Assembly (NCBI GenBank): GCA_036365515.1
Contig: CM070875.1
Span: forward strand, 4,251,001 to 4,315,000
From: Torymus aiolomorphi
Lineage: Eukaryota; Arthropoda; Insecta; Hymenoptera; Torymidae
Direction: 5' to 3'
Length of the DNA: 64,000 bases
The stretch's first letter is position 1, and each line of letters begins with the position of its first letter. Under the pieces are notes generated by a model. The model saw only the letters and a list, made by a program, of their open reading frames with translations. It had not been told where the DNA came from and ran no database searches. This document shows positions 51,016 through 61,883 of this stretch, piece after piece. Position numbers and translations under genes: made by a program.

Positions 51016-51179
51016 ATTTTGGACGCGATGACGGAGGGCGAGACGCCGGGCGGCCCGCCGAAGAATCTCAAAGTCGAGCCCGTCAGTTCGACGGAATTGA
51101 AGGTAACGTGGGATCCGCCCGCCGATGATTTATGGAACGGCGAGATTCTCGGATATCACGTCGGCTACAAGGAGCAGCG
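51016..51179 (+). CDS. Dscam2: Dscam2 exon: first half of FN2
   Basis: It reads ILDAMTEGETPGGPPKNL, VEPVSSTELKVTWDPP, DLWNGEILGYHVGYKEQ and ends with two bases of Arg (CG|GTAAAA, phase 2). WDPP, G-x-I-x-G-Y and V-G-Y-K are standard for Dscam FN2. Confidence 0.92.
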
Positions 51180-52025
51180 GTAAAATAATAAATAACGCTT
51201 TGGAGGCCCTTCCTTCCTTCCTTCCTGCCCGTTTTTTTTTTCTTTTGGTGTAAAAAATGATTTAGGAAGAGATGGTGGCGATTGATTTCTTTTTTGTTGA
51301 GAAGGGAGTGGAGTCGTTGTTGGGTTGTATTATGAGTTTAATCTTTGGATTAGAGGGACGACTCAATTTTAGTTGGAGGGACTTTAGATCGTTTATTTTT
51401 GGGCTTTTGTTTTTGTCAAATTGCACCAAAGAATTGATTGACAATGAAACTTTTTACTTGAGCGATGATTAACGATTATTCGTCAATCATAGCAGATAGC
51501 GTATTGAATATTCAAAGGTGCTTATTTCATCTAAACGTCGTAATTACAATTCATAAATATTTATAAACTTTTAATTAGCGATTAAGAAATACTATAATAA
51601 ACCTTCGGCGAGACTTATAATTAATATAAACATTTTTATCACGTGACGTATTAATTATTAATGAACCGCCTTTTACATTTTATTATCACTTTTAATTACT
51701 TCTTTATTCCTCTTTGTTAAACATTTTAAATTTAAATTTCTATATAATTATCTTCAAAAATTAATAGAATTTCCTACTTAATCATAAGAACGCTTAATGA
51801 TTAATGGAATTTCCTCCTTTGTTTAAATGCTAATAAAGAGTTATTTAATTTTAATATTTTATTTGTGTAATTCATTTATACACGTTTTTCCAAAACTCAA
51901 AAATAATTTCTCCTAAAAAAACGATGACATCCAAACCATTCCAACTCCTCACATCCCAACTTTCCTCTTCATCCAACTAAAAAAAAAATCTCATCGCTTT
52001 AAATCTCACCACTGTGACCTCGCAG
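51180..52025 (+). other. Intron of 0.8 kb splitting FN2
   Basis: Phase 2. AT-rich, with a CCTTCCTTCCTTCC run near 51208. The acceptor at its right end is a tandem CAGCAG (see the separate entry). Confidence 0.75.
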
Positions 52026-52028
52026 CAG
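52023..52028 (+). promoter_or_regulatory. Tandem NAGNAG splice acceptor
   Basis: CAGCAG at the start of the FN2 second-half exon. Use of the first AG gives R-S-G-A-E-Y; use of the second gives R-G-A-E-Y. Both keep frame and differ by one Ser. Confidence 0.6.
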
Positions 52029-52237
52029 CGGCGCGGAGTACGTGTACCGGACGGTCGAGGGTAGGATCTCGACGGCGAGTATCGCCCTGGGACTGGCGCG
52101 CACTGCCATACCTGGACTCTCCTGCCAGCTGACCAACCTGAAGAAGTACTCGCGGTACAGCGTCGTCGTGCAGGCGTACAACGCTCTGGGCGCCGGCCCG
52201 ATGACGCCCGAGGTCGTGTCCACGACGCTGGAAGATG
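52026..52237 (+). CDS. Dscam2: Dscam2 exon: second half of FN2
   Basis: Start placed at the first AG of a CAGCAG; the alternative start is 52029. It reads SGAEYVYRTVEGR, LSCQLTNLKKYSRYSVVVQ, AYNALGAGPMTPEV, TTLED plus one base. L-x-K-Y-x-R-Y and N-x-L-G-x-G-P are FNIII hallmarks. Donor G|GTAAGG, phase 1. Confidence 0.9.
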
Positions 52238-52686
52238 GTAAGGAGTTTTCATAAATTAATCTTATTCACTTTATATCTTTAAAAATTTATCTTAGTCTTT
52301 ATAATGTTTCTACTTTTATTACATTAAATAGATCTCAAAAACAGTTTCTCTCGTAGCATTTAGTTTACAAACTATACGTGAACATTTTTATATGGACTTT
52401 TATAAATCTTTATCCCAAGCATTATCCATTTTGCGCTTTATAAAAAAGTTACAGTTACTTCATAATAATCTACATTTATTACTTTTTTTTTAAAACAAAA
52501 ACAAAAAAGTTCTTCAAACTAGTACATTACTTTAATTCAACAAAAACCACATGTCCATTAACTATTTGCGACGACAGTACTCCCCATCCGCAAATAAATC
52601 GCCCGTTTCAAAGCACCGTAAACACACCATTAAGATCGATTCGTCGAATCACATCCCCCGCTCTTTTTCATATTTGATGCGCTTAG
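52238..52686 (+). other. Intron of 449 bp between FN2 and FN3
   Basis: Phase 1. AT-rich; the acceptor TTTGATGCGCTTAG has a poor polypyrimidine tract. No other structure. Confidence 0.75.
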
Positions 52687-52919
52687 TGCCGTCGAGTCCG
52701 CCGCAAGACGTGCGCTGCACCGCCTTGAGCTCGCAGTCGCTCCAGGTGTCCTGGGACCCACCGCCGGACACCAGTCTCAACGGCATCCTCAAAGGCTACA
52801 AGGTCATGTACGAGAACATGGACGCGATAACGGACACGACCAAGATCGAGACCAAGACCACCACTGTGCTCACCGTCGGCCTCTCCAATCTCGAGAAGCA
52901 CACGAATTACTCCGTGCAG
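52687..52919 (+). CDS. Dscam2: Dscam2 exon: FN3 (most)
   Basis: It reads (V)PSSPPQDVRCTALSSQ, SLQVSWDPPPDTSLNG, ILKGYKVMYENMD, then LSNLEKHTNYSVQ, a close match to Dscam FN3. Phase 0 donor CAG|GTCGGT. A foldback element starts only 21 bp inside the following intron. Intron retention would add about 23 residues and a stop at 52989-52991. Confidence 0.92.
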
Positions 52920-52940
52920 GTCGGTTCTTATTCACTTTTC

Positions 52941-53371
52941 ATATATGGGCAAATCCATAATACCTTTAACTATTGTGTAATACTTTTTTAAAATTTGTTA
53001 TTGCTGCTATTAGCATGGCCTGCGAAGCACATAAACAAGACAGGGTGCAAAATCTTTAATTTTTACGTAGAAAACCAGTCCTGTCATCCATATTAGTGTG
53101 CCACGCAGGCCGCAGCCTGGGGATGAACAAAACTGTCTAAAATGTCGCTAAATCTATTACAGCGACTTTTTTAGACAGTTTTGTACATCTTCAGGCTGCG
53201 GTCTACGTGGCACACTAATATGGAGTACAGGACTGATTTTCTACGTAAAAATTAAACATTTTGCACCCTGTCTCGTTTATGTGCTTCGCAGGCCATGCTA
53301 ATAACAGCAATAACAAATTTTAAAAAAAGTATTACACAATAGTTAAAGGTATTATGGATTTTCCCATATAT
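52941..53371. mobile_element. Foldback element, family B copy 2
   Basis: 431 bp almost perfect palindrome. Ends ATATATGGGCAAATCC and GGATTTTCCCATATAT; arms about 200 bp with AATACCTTTAACTATTGTG, GAAGCACATAAACAAGAC and TATTAGTGTGCCACG blocks. Shares order and sequence with 20055-20455. Arms are almost intact, so the copy is probably young. It starts 21 bp after the FN3 exon donor. Confidence 0.85.
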
Positions 53372-54120
53372 TGTTATACACATTGTTTTGGTCAGTGTGA
53401 ATTATTTTTATTGACGTTCTCGTTTACTTGGAAATTTTTAATTTTTTTTTTATTTTGCGAACGGTGTGGAAAATCATGCTGTGGATGAATAATTACCGAT
53501 CGATAGTGCGACGAGTAGGATCTAATTTCACCGAGTATCGATTTACGCGATTGAACGAGAAGTTAATTAAGTGAAAACTGACACCACTCCGTGCAAAATT
53601 TTCGATGCCATATACGTCATATGTCATATTTTATATATAATATCAGATTATATATAATTTAGAGCGCGTTCCAGTTTCTCCATCAAAAGTCAATACATAA
53701 TACTCAACGTCTAATTTGATCTTTTCAGGACATTGCTCTGTTAGAAATCCGAAAAAAGCTTCTTATCTAATAATTTGAAATTAGATTTTTGAAAGTTTAC
53801 ATCGGGAGTCCTATATTATAATTAAGCGATCGAGATTCGTTCGGTTTTCGAGCGTTTTTGCAAGGTATCTCGAAATCTCGAATCGTTCTCGAAACTCTAA
53901 AGAATCGGGAAACAGCGAAGAGAGGGCGCGCGTAGCGCGCCAAATTAACGCTAGTTTTAGATAAAACAATCCTGGAATAAGAACGCAAATCTATCCGAGA
54001 GCACCGCAACGCGCGCAATAACTGACTGACTATCATATCTGTACAGGGCGCGCTTGTCCTTTGCCTTTTGCACTATCGACTCGCTTGGTTGACAAGTGCC
54101 GAGATTATGGTACCTACATG

Positions 54121-54560
54121 CACTGAGAAAAGTGATTCTTTGTGCCAAATGACATTCATTAACTGTTAAGAAATATTCATTTGGGATATAGTCAATTGAA
54201 TATTCATTAACAGTTAAGAAATGATTATTTGAAATCCATATACTACCGCTGCGCTGGTGTAGTGCTCTACAGTACTTCTAAATAATATGTTACTCGTACC
54301 TGAGGTGAATCACATAACTTGTGAATGCAAAATAAAATTGTTTTATAGAATACATTCCAGTTCAAATATATACAACTAAATAAAGTACGAAAATTTCAAT
54401 ACTAATCGTGATTGCAACGTACCTAACCTACCTTTTTAGCTACATCTCGGAAAGTCATATTTCTTAACTGTTAATGAATGGGGAATTTGTACCAAACATA
54501 TAAGTTTTTCGGGTCATAAATGAATTATTTCTTTGTAGCAAGGAATCACTTTTCTCAGTG
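54121..54560. mobile_element. TIR element with CACTGAGAAAAGTGATTC ends
   Basis: 440 bp. Left end CACTGAGAAAAGTGATTC, right end GAATCACTTTTCTCAGTG, perfect over 18 bases; TG on both sides. The interior has TTAACTGTTAA and TTAACAGTTAA motifs. No coding frame. Confidence 0.82.
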
Positions 54561-55123
54561 TGTAGACGCGTATATGACGCTTCGGTGCTACTCTATACAT
54601 GACGCTTCGCTCCAACTTCAAACGGAGCGCTGGTCTGGGTGGGGTGGGGGCGCATGCAGCTAATCAGTGGCTGCGTCGTGACCACGTGGTACGAGAAGGG
54701 CCGCAGCTTCTGTTTCTTAGAACGCCGAACCTGTTATTCGTAACGGTCGGGAAGAATCTGGAATTTTCCAGGTTTTGCTGGCTGCTGCTCTTATTTTTTT
54801 CGTTAACTTAGAGAGAAATTAAACATCTATTTTTATTTTTTACGACTAATGAAAGTACCCATAAACAACATAATTAGATAATATAACCAGGCCATGATAT
54901 TTATAAAATCAGTCGATAAAATATTTGTATCAGAGTACTGTTAAATATATAAGTTACATTCACGCCACCAGTATAATATGCTTACAATCCATTGAGAGCC
55001 ACTCTTATAACATTTTTAACTTCAATTAACACTCGATCAAAAAATATCCCTATAACCCCCACCAAAATCTCCACCGCACCCATTATAGCACTCAATTCAC
55101 ACTCGCCTCTACTCTTTCCGCAG

Positions 55124-55484
55124 GTATCCGCGTTCACGCGCGCAGGCGACGGGGTCGCCTCGGCGCCGCTCTACTGCGTCACCGAGGAGGACCGTCCCGA
55201 AGTGCCAGCCGGCATAAAGGCGGTGGCGTCCTCGGCGACCGAGATAATCGTCTCGTGGCAGCCGCCTTTGCGCAGCAACGGCATCATCACCTCGTACAAC
55301 GTGCACGTGCGCTCGGTGGGCCTCGACGGCAAGTGGTACAGGCGCGCCCTGCCGCCCCTCAAGACGAACTACCTCGCCGAGAACCTGCACAAGAAGAACC
55401 AGTACGAGTTCAACATAGCCGCGGTCACGTCCGTGGGCGAGGGGCCGCGCACGCCGCCCGTCATCGTCTCGCCGTCGAGTGAAG
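55124..55484 (+). CDS. Dscam2: Dscam2 exon: end of FN3 and FN4
   Basis: 361 bp. It reads VSAFTRAGDGVASAP, LYCVTEEDRPEVPAG (link into FN4), EIIVSWQPPLRSNGII, SYNVHVRSVG, LHKKNQYEFNIAAVTSVGEG, VSPSSE. Donor G|GTTGGT with T at +3; the alternative GTATAT four bases on would break phase with the next exon. Phase 1 end joins E-V-RAAIYSFG. Confidence 0.9.
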
Positions 55485-57100
55485 GTTGGTATATAGTCGC
55501 TTTCTTCTTTTTATGATGGGGTATATATAGAGAGAGGAGGGACGGGGGTTTTATCTTTGGAGGGGAAGAGGGAAGTGATGGGAGTTTTTGCTGATGAGGA
55601 GGAAGAGGAGATGCGTGTTTTATAGACGGGGGTCCTATATGTGACGTTAGTTTATTGGGGGGCGGGAGGGACGATTGAGATGGGGTTGGAAAGTTTTGAG
55701 GAGGGTTGGTTCGATGCGGCGAGGGAGGTTCTTTCGAGTATCTTGAATTTCGTTTTTGTTTTCGAATTTTTTATTCGAGGGCTGTTTGGGAAGGGCTGTT
55801 TTAGGTTAGCAATCGATTCTTTAGAGTTTTCAAGGGGATGGTAAACTAGGACTAACGTTATAATGAATTTTTGAAAATGATTAATTAGTTTTTGTTTATT
55901 TACATGTTCTAATATTGAAAACATTAATGTGGTAATGTAAAAAAATATAAGATTTTGGAAATATAAATGTTCACATTATCTAAGGCGTAGTTTTGATAAT
56001 GTCAAATGGATCAGCTATCTCGATGTTTACGTAACCAACAATCATTCATTTTTGTTTCTTGCTAGTATTCAACAGAAAATTCTATTGAACTTTTAATTTA
56101 TTGATCTCAGAACAAGAGAAATTGAGAACTTTTACAAAAAGAAAATTTGAAACTAAAAATAAATCTTTTTTTTTATTTTAAAGTCTCCTAATTGAAAACT
56201 CGTCAAGTTCATAAAAATAAAAAGTTTAAAAACTAACGCATAAAAAGTCTCGTTTCAACAGACATTAATACCTATACATTCATCAAAGCAGACAATACTC
56301 AGGGTCCCGATCGCGGGCAGAAATTTAATATTCAGTATTTGTGACGCGCGCTAGCGCCGCGCTCTATATACGAACCGTTTTCATGAAAATTCATTAACAC
56401 AAAAGGTCTGAGGAGCGCACAATGGCTTCCGCGGGCTACTTACAATGCGCATGCATTCTCTCTCTCTCTCTCTTGTTATATAGATATAGCGTGGCCTAAG
56501 CGATAACCGATGTCTGCGCTTATGGAATCCATTACGCGCCCATTGTGCCACGTGCTTCGATTGTTGTGGATCGCGCGCGCTCACTCCTCTCGCGTGGTTT
56601 AATTATTACGTTTGCAAAATTTCGCACCTTTCGTTTCATTGATAGGGGTTATCGAAGTATATATTAATTGTATTGGATTACCGGTGGTTCTTTTTATTTA
56701 ATATTATCGGAAAATCATTTTTTACTTGGCACATCACATCTGATGATCGGTTCTTCGTTTATATTGCATTGGTTATCTTCGTAATTAATGAAAGACTTAT
56801 TTTAGGCAAATCGTTTATTAAATAACGCCATTAATTGTTAATATATTTCTATTTTATTAGACAATATTAGTACATAACGCAAGGCAAAATTATATTTCTT
56901 TACGGAATAAATGATGGTCTGAATTTTAGACAATTCTTACGATGAAACATGGTTTTTGTAATATACAAGTCTGAAGAAGGCAGAAAACAAGTTGCCGAAA
57001 CATCCTTATTTTATAATCAAGAAATAACTCATAAATCAATGTACTATAACCTTTTTTGACCACATATATAAAGATGCGCGATTTATGAAAAACTTATTTT

Positions 57101-57763
57101 ATAGCACTGTGTGACCTAAATCCGCACTTAAGTCACGGCTAGCTGTGACTTTAGTAGCCCATTATTACACTGTGAAATAATGAATTTACTTAAGTCACAG
57201 ACACGTAATTAACGCTAATTATCTACCAAAACTATTCAAAAATACGATTTTACATATAAGAATGAACAGGAAAAGAAGTAAAACTTCGTTAATAGTTGAC
57301 AAACCACAAAGAATAAATAAAAATGATGATAATAAGGCTTGTCTATATTATAGGTTAGTTTCATCTGCTATGGGATAGCAGACCGCGCGCTTTTTAAATA
57401 TTCAATATTAAACTGTATGGATTTTAGTTTTAAAAGTCTTTCTCTTTAATGATATAACGTATACAAATCTTTCACTTTCATAAACTTCAACTTATTGTTA
57501 AAGATACAAATGAAATTGCCAAGAATCTAGTTTTATGATTTTTTTATGTATATATTCAATATTCTAGATTCAATAATAACCATATTCTATATCAGGTATT
57601 CTATTATTTAAATAACGTTTTATTAATTTTTTTCAGGGCGGGGGGGGCTGCCCCCCTTCCGCCCCACACTTCTCCCACCCCACTTCCAAGTTCCAACTAT
57701 CATTATAAATAAGCACAAATAAATAAAATAAGAATATGGCGGATTTATGTCACACGAGCTATA
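57101..57763. mobile_element. TIR element, TATAGC...CTAAATCCGC ends
   Basis: About 663 bp. The left end TATAGCACTGTGTGACCTAA(ATCCGC) is mirrored at the right by GCGGATTTATGTCACACGAG(CTATA). Immediately right of it is the hairpin 57765-57903. The same terminal sequence appears at 61239-61414. No coding frame. Confidence 0.6.
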
Positions 57764-57764
57764 A

Positions 57765-57903
57765 AATAGTATACGATACTCGTGACTTAAGTGGCTCATT
57801 ATTGCACGGCGTGAGGTTAGCGCCCGAGCACAGCGAGGGCGCTAACCTCACGCCGTGCAATAATGGGCCACTTAAGTCACACGTATCGTAATATACTATT
57901 TTA
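57765..57903. repeat. Perfect hairpin with GAGCNNAGCGA loop, copy 1
   Basis: A 139 bp palindrome: two arms of about 62 bp, with GTGACTTAAGTGGC, TTATTGCACGGCGTGAGG and TTAGCGCCC in the left arm and the inverse in the right; loop GAGCACAGCGA. Very few mismatches. The same arm and loop appear in 61105-61240. It has the shape of a foldback element or a stable RNA hairpin. Confidence 0.75.
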
Positions 57904-57948
57904 ATTCAACTGGTGCAATTCTAACGAATTTCCCAATTATGCATATCA

Positions 57949-58119
57949 TTGACTCAATGTTGCCTGAAACCATGATTATTCGTTTTTTGATCACAAAAGT
58001 TCAAATTATTCATTGTAACATTGTAACAATATTGCAGCAATATTATTATAATGTTGTTACGACATTGTTGCAATGAATAATGTGAACTAAAAATTTAGCA
58101 AAATAACATTGAGTGAATG
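57949..58119. repeat. AT-rich palindromic region
   Basis: CATTGACTCAATGTT at the left and AACATTGAGTGAATG at the right, with an inner palindrome ATTCATTGTAAC...GTTGCAATGAAT. Probably another eroded foldback; low confidence. Confidence 0.4.
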
Positions 58120-58666
58120 TTTTACAAACATTTAATGTTATATGGGATGTACGTTTAATTTTTCTAACACTTTCTAAAGAATATTTTATTTTTGCACACA
58201 GTTTTCATAAAAATAAAACTTAGGCTAATTTACCACTCACATATACCGAACATTCGACGCTCCCTAATCCTCTCTTAAAAAAGTGATGGACGAAATCTGT
58301 CATCACATTAAGACTGTTTCGATTGGTTGTTGCTGGCTTATTTAATTGGTCTACATAGAATAAGCGCCAAAATCGAATGTTTGAATTTTGAAGATTAGAT
58401 TCTTGCCTTTGAGTATTTAAAACTGAACAATTAAAATAGTATAAGAAAAATTTCGTGATTTTATTTCTCAAACTTATGTTACTATCATATAATTTAAACT
58501 ATTTGAAACAAACTTTTAAAATGAAACTGACTAACTTGATCATGTTCATAACCTCAAAAAAAAAAAAACAAAAAACAAAAGAGAAATAATACGCGCGAAG
58601 CGCGTTGAATGTATCTAGTTAAGTTAAAGTTATCATAATTCCACCACCTAATCTTACCTCCCACAG

Positions 58667-58942
58667 TGCGAGCGGCCATCTACTCGTTCGGCTCGACCCT
58701 CGTCGTACCCTGGAAGCAAGACGTCGTATTACCTTGCCAGAGGGTCGGCAAACCCGAACCAACGGTAACGTGGAAGCAGTGGGGCCAGATCATACGTTTC
58801 GGCGCCTCGTCGCGGGTGACCCTCGAGACCGACGGCTCGCTGCAGATCCGAGAGCTGCACAGGGAGGATAGCGGCAACTACACCTGCTTTGTGGAGAACC
58901 GTTATGGCTCTGATCAGATCACGCATCGGATCACGGTGCAAG
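58667..58942 (+). CDS. Dscam2: Dscam2 exon: Ig10
   Basis: 276 bp, phase 1 both ends. It reads (V)RAAIYSFGSTLVVPWK, VVLPCQRVGKPEPTVTW (B-strand Cys and core Trp), DGSLQIREL, SGNYTCFVENRYGSD (F-strand Cys), HRITVQ. Ig10 between FN4 and FN5 is the diagnostic Dscam arrangement. Confidence 0.93.
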
Positions 58943-60402
58943 GTAGGTTACTACACACTCGCCGCTGGTGTTGAGTTTAAGGTAGGGAAGATTGAGATGA
59001 GATACCGGCTATGTGTGTGTGTGTGTGTGTGTGCGTACGCGCGGTTATTGGAGTAGTTTGAATCGTTGCTTTGACTTTGAACGCCGGAGTTCGCGAGTGG
59101 TCGAGCGTGTTAGCATGTTTATAGAACTATGCGATTGTGTTGAAATGCTTTTGCTGAACATTTATCTTTACTCAAATCGAGTGTGCGCTGAGTTGGTAGG
59201 CTAAAATTTAATTAAAAAGTTCGTTTTATTGCTGTCAGAATTGTTAACAATGTAATAAAATAGTGTATATAGTTTTTTATTGATCCTACATAACTTGAGC
59301 AGTAACATTTTTTATTGAACTAGGGTGACTACACCAGTGTTGGAACAGTCACCAGTTAACGAACATTTTCTTTATATATACGAAAATATCATGCTTTCTA
59401 TGTATTGTTTATCTAACATGATGATAATTTTCGAATCCTTGAAAATTTTTATTTCATTTTATGTAAAGACTAGCCAGTACAAGCGCGCTGCACGCGCTCT
59501 TCGCTTCACCTTGTCTTATACAATTAATATTGAAATATTATGAATTTAAAATTCATTTTATTTTTTAACATGCACAAATTTATCCAATATTTTCTATTAA
59601 AACTTGGATTGTATTTATATTTATTTTAGTTTATTCCTAAAATACAAAAATTTCGAGCTTAGAAATTTAACCGTATTCAGAATAGTTTTCATAGTCCTTC
59701 ATTATTAACTACAGACAAAATAATAATACTTTTTTGTTATATAATGTTAAACTCAAATTATATGAGTTTTATTTGGACGAATCCGTTAAGACCTTAAGCT
59801 AATAGCTAACGTCACGGCAGACCAATCACGGGTTCCATTTAAACGGACTTGACCAATCGCAAAGGTTTTATTTCGGCTTCACATTTCCGTCATCATTCTG
59901 TTAAGAGAGATTCTGCATAAAAGAAATCATAAAAGAAATTATCTTGTTAAGAATAAAATCATAAAATCGCCGCTATTAAGTATTTATTATTCACTGGCGA
60001 TGTATTCATTCACTGGTGAAACGTATTTAGATACTAGGATTGCGCGTTCCTTTATTGGTTTTTAGGAAATATTTACAGATTTTCATTAAATAAAATTTTT
60101 ACTTTGATTCTTTATTCAAAATTTGCTCACCGACATAAAGTTTGAACATTTTAGAATATAAATTTCAAAAGGGTTTTACTTTTAATCCATTTTTAAACCA
60201 CTTAATTAAATAACAAAAGTTACAATTTCCTTATTCATTCCGTCACTGGTAAAGTCACCCTATAAAGCCGAAGTTCGAACCATTAATCGGTGAAAAGAAT
60301 AATTTACTTGCGATTACAACGATATTTCCAAGAACGTACCCCGAACCCCTTTTCTCGCTGTTAAAAATCTTGAACTTATCGATTGTTGATCGATCTTTAC
60401 AG
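58943..60402 (+). other. Intron of 1.5 kb between Ig10 and FN5
   Basis: Phase 1, donor G|GTAGGT. Holds a (GT)n run near 59012-59032 and a TIR element (59322-60261) that fills most of the right part. Confidence 0.75.
59322..60261. mobile_element. TIR element, AGGGTGACTNNACCAGTG ends
   Basis: 940 bp. Left end TAGGGTGACTACACCAGTG; right end CACTGGTAAAGTCACCCTA. The outer T and A may form a TA duplication (TA|GGGTGACT ... AGTCACCC|TA). Inner CATTCACTGGTGAAAC-type motifs repeat toward the right end. No open transposase frame. Consistent with a non-autonomous Tc1/mariner-type element. Confidence 0.72.
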
Positions 60403-60851
60403 TCCCGCCAGCCGCACCGCTGCTGCACGCGACGAGCGCGACGAGCAACTCGATCAACGTCCAGTGGAAGAACGGCGACGACGGGGGCGCGCCCGTGCGC
60501 GGCTACATCCTCCACTTCAAGCGCGAGTTCGGCGAGTGGGAGGAGATCAAGCTCTCCCACAAGGCGACCAGCTATCAGTTATCGCAGCTCTGGTGCGGCA
60601 CCGATTACCAGGTCTACCTGACGGCGTACAATCGCATCGGCATGGGCTCGCCCAGCGAGATCGTCAAGGCGACGACCGAGGGCTCGAAGCCCGACGACTC
60701 GCCCGGTGACAAGTTCATAACGGTGAACGTCTCGTGGATCACGCTGCACCTGCACACGTGGAACGACGGCGGATGTCCGATCACGTACTTCGAGCTGGAG
60801 TACAAGAGGAACGGCGAGGAGCTGTGGACACTCGTTTCGAATAATATTGAG
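60403..60851 (+). CDS. Dscam2: Dscam2 exon: FN5 and first half of FN6
   Basis: 449 bp. FN5: (V)PPAAPLLHATSATSNS, INVQWKNGDDGGAPVRGY, LSQLWCGTDYQVYLTAYN, GMGSPSEIV. Short linker TEGSKPDDSPGD, then FN6 first half: FITVNVSWITLHLHTW, DGGCPITYFELEYKRNG. The paired Cys pattern (WCGT and GGCPI) matches Dscam FN5/FN6. Ends in phase 0 at GAG|GTGGGG. Confidence 0.93.
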
Positions 60852-61104
60852 GTGGGGGTCGGCTGTGATTATAGCGTTTAGTTTACTGGAGGTGGCGGGG
60901 GGAGGGATTGTAATATGTAGAAAAATAACGGTTTAGAAGTGAACGTACATTTTTCTGATCTCTGTCAATATCCTTATTGAAAGACTAGTTCAGTTGAATA
61001 ACTTTGTATAAAAGAAAATTTAAGTAATCCATTATTTAAAATGAAGCTAATGAACTTTCCAATCCATTTCTAATAATCTGAATGTACAATGATTTTGTCT
61101 GATA

Positions 61105-61240
61105 TAATAGTTCATTACGATACGTGTGACTTAAGTGGTCCATTATTGCACGGCGTGAGGTTAGCGCCCGAGCGTAGCGAGGGCGATAATTCACGTCGTG
61201 TGATGGGCCACTCAAGTCATAAGTATCGTATATTATTTTA
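61105..61240. repeat. Hairpin with GAGCNNAGCGA loop, copy 2
   Basis: Same arms as 57765-57903 (GTGACTTAAGTGG, TTATTGCACGGCGTGAGG, TTAGCGCCC), loop GAGCGTAGCGA, right arm more diverged (GGGCGATAATTCACGTCGTG). Confidence 0.72.
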
Positions 61241-61414
61241 TAGCACGTTTACCTAAGTCCGCTGTCACGCCTATTCGTGCCTTAAGCAGTCCATTTTTGC
61301 ACCGTGAGGTTAGCGCGCGAGCGCAGCGAGCGCGATAAACACGGTGCAATAATCGATTACTTAAGTCACGGATAGGCGTGACCTAAGTGCGGACTTAGGT
61401 CACACCGTGCTATA
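61239..61414. repeat. Hairpin with GAGCGCAGCGA loop, copy 3, TATAGCAC ends
   Basis: 176 bp palindrome: TATAGCACG... CCTAAGTCCGC, ...GCACCGTGAGGTTAGCGCGC, loop GAGCGCAGCGA, and the inverse ending GGTCACACCGTGCTATA. Its outer ends match the TIR at 57101-57763, linking the two. Confidence 0.72.
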
Positions 61415-61883
61415 AAAACTTTTATACCACTCTAACCTCAAAATCACAACTTTGATATGATTTTTCGGCGCTCGTAGTATAAAATACCGTTCGAAACTAG
61501 TGCGCAAGTCGATTATTTAGGTGGTGTAACTTTTTCGCACTTCCCCACCCGTGTCGAAATGTACTATTTTAGATCCCATTCAAATTTTTCTTATACTTTC
61601 TCGTGATGAAAATCAAACAAGTATTTTCTTCTAAGGATTTCGATTCAAAGTAATTGATCAAGATCTGTACCTGCCTGCAGAGATGTTTTCGTAATAATAG
61701 TCATCTAGTAATTATTTATTTTTATCAAAGGCCTTTCGAGATATATTTTCTTTCATCGAAACTTTCCTAATTGTCCATATATAAACCTAGAAAGCCCTCA
61801 GCAAAATAGAATAGTTTCTTAAATTCTTACCACTATAAATTTAGAGCATTTGTATTTGAATCTTTAGAATAGAATATTCTCTT

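Larger units (their letters stand above)
52920..55123 (+). other. Intron of 2.2 kb in FN3
   Basis: Phase 0. It holds two foldback elements (52941-53371 and 54121-54560) and AT-rich or mixed sequence. No exon seen. Confidence 0.75.
55485..58666 (+). other. Intron of 3.2 kb between FN4 and Ig10
   Basis: Phase 1. Left third G-rich, then AT-rich. It contains a TIR element (57101-57763), a perfect hairpin (57765-57903), a G/C-tract palindrome near 57640-57665 and an AT-rich palindromic stretch (about 57949-58119). No exon seen. Confidence 0.7.

Noticed and set aside
57631..57665. G-tract and C-tract palindrome after a T-rich AG (CAG)
   Set aside because: Looks like an acceptor plus exon start, but no Ig or FN frame follows; probably simple sequence able to form a G-quadruplex or hairpin.
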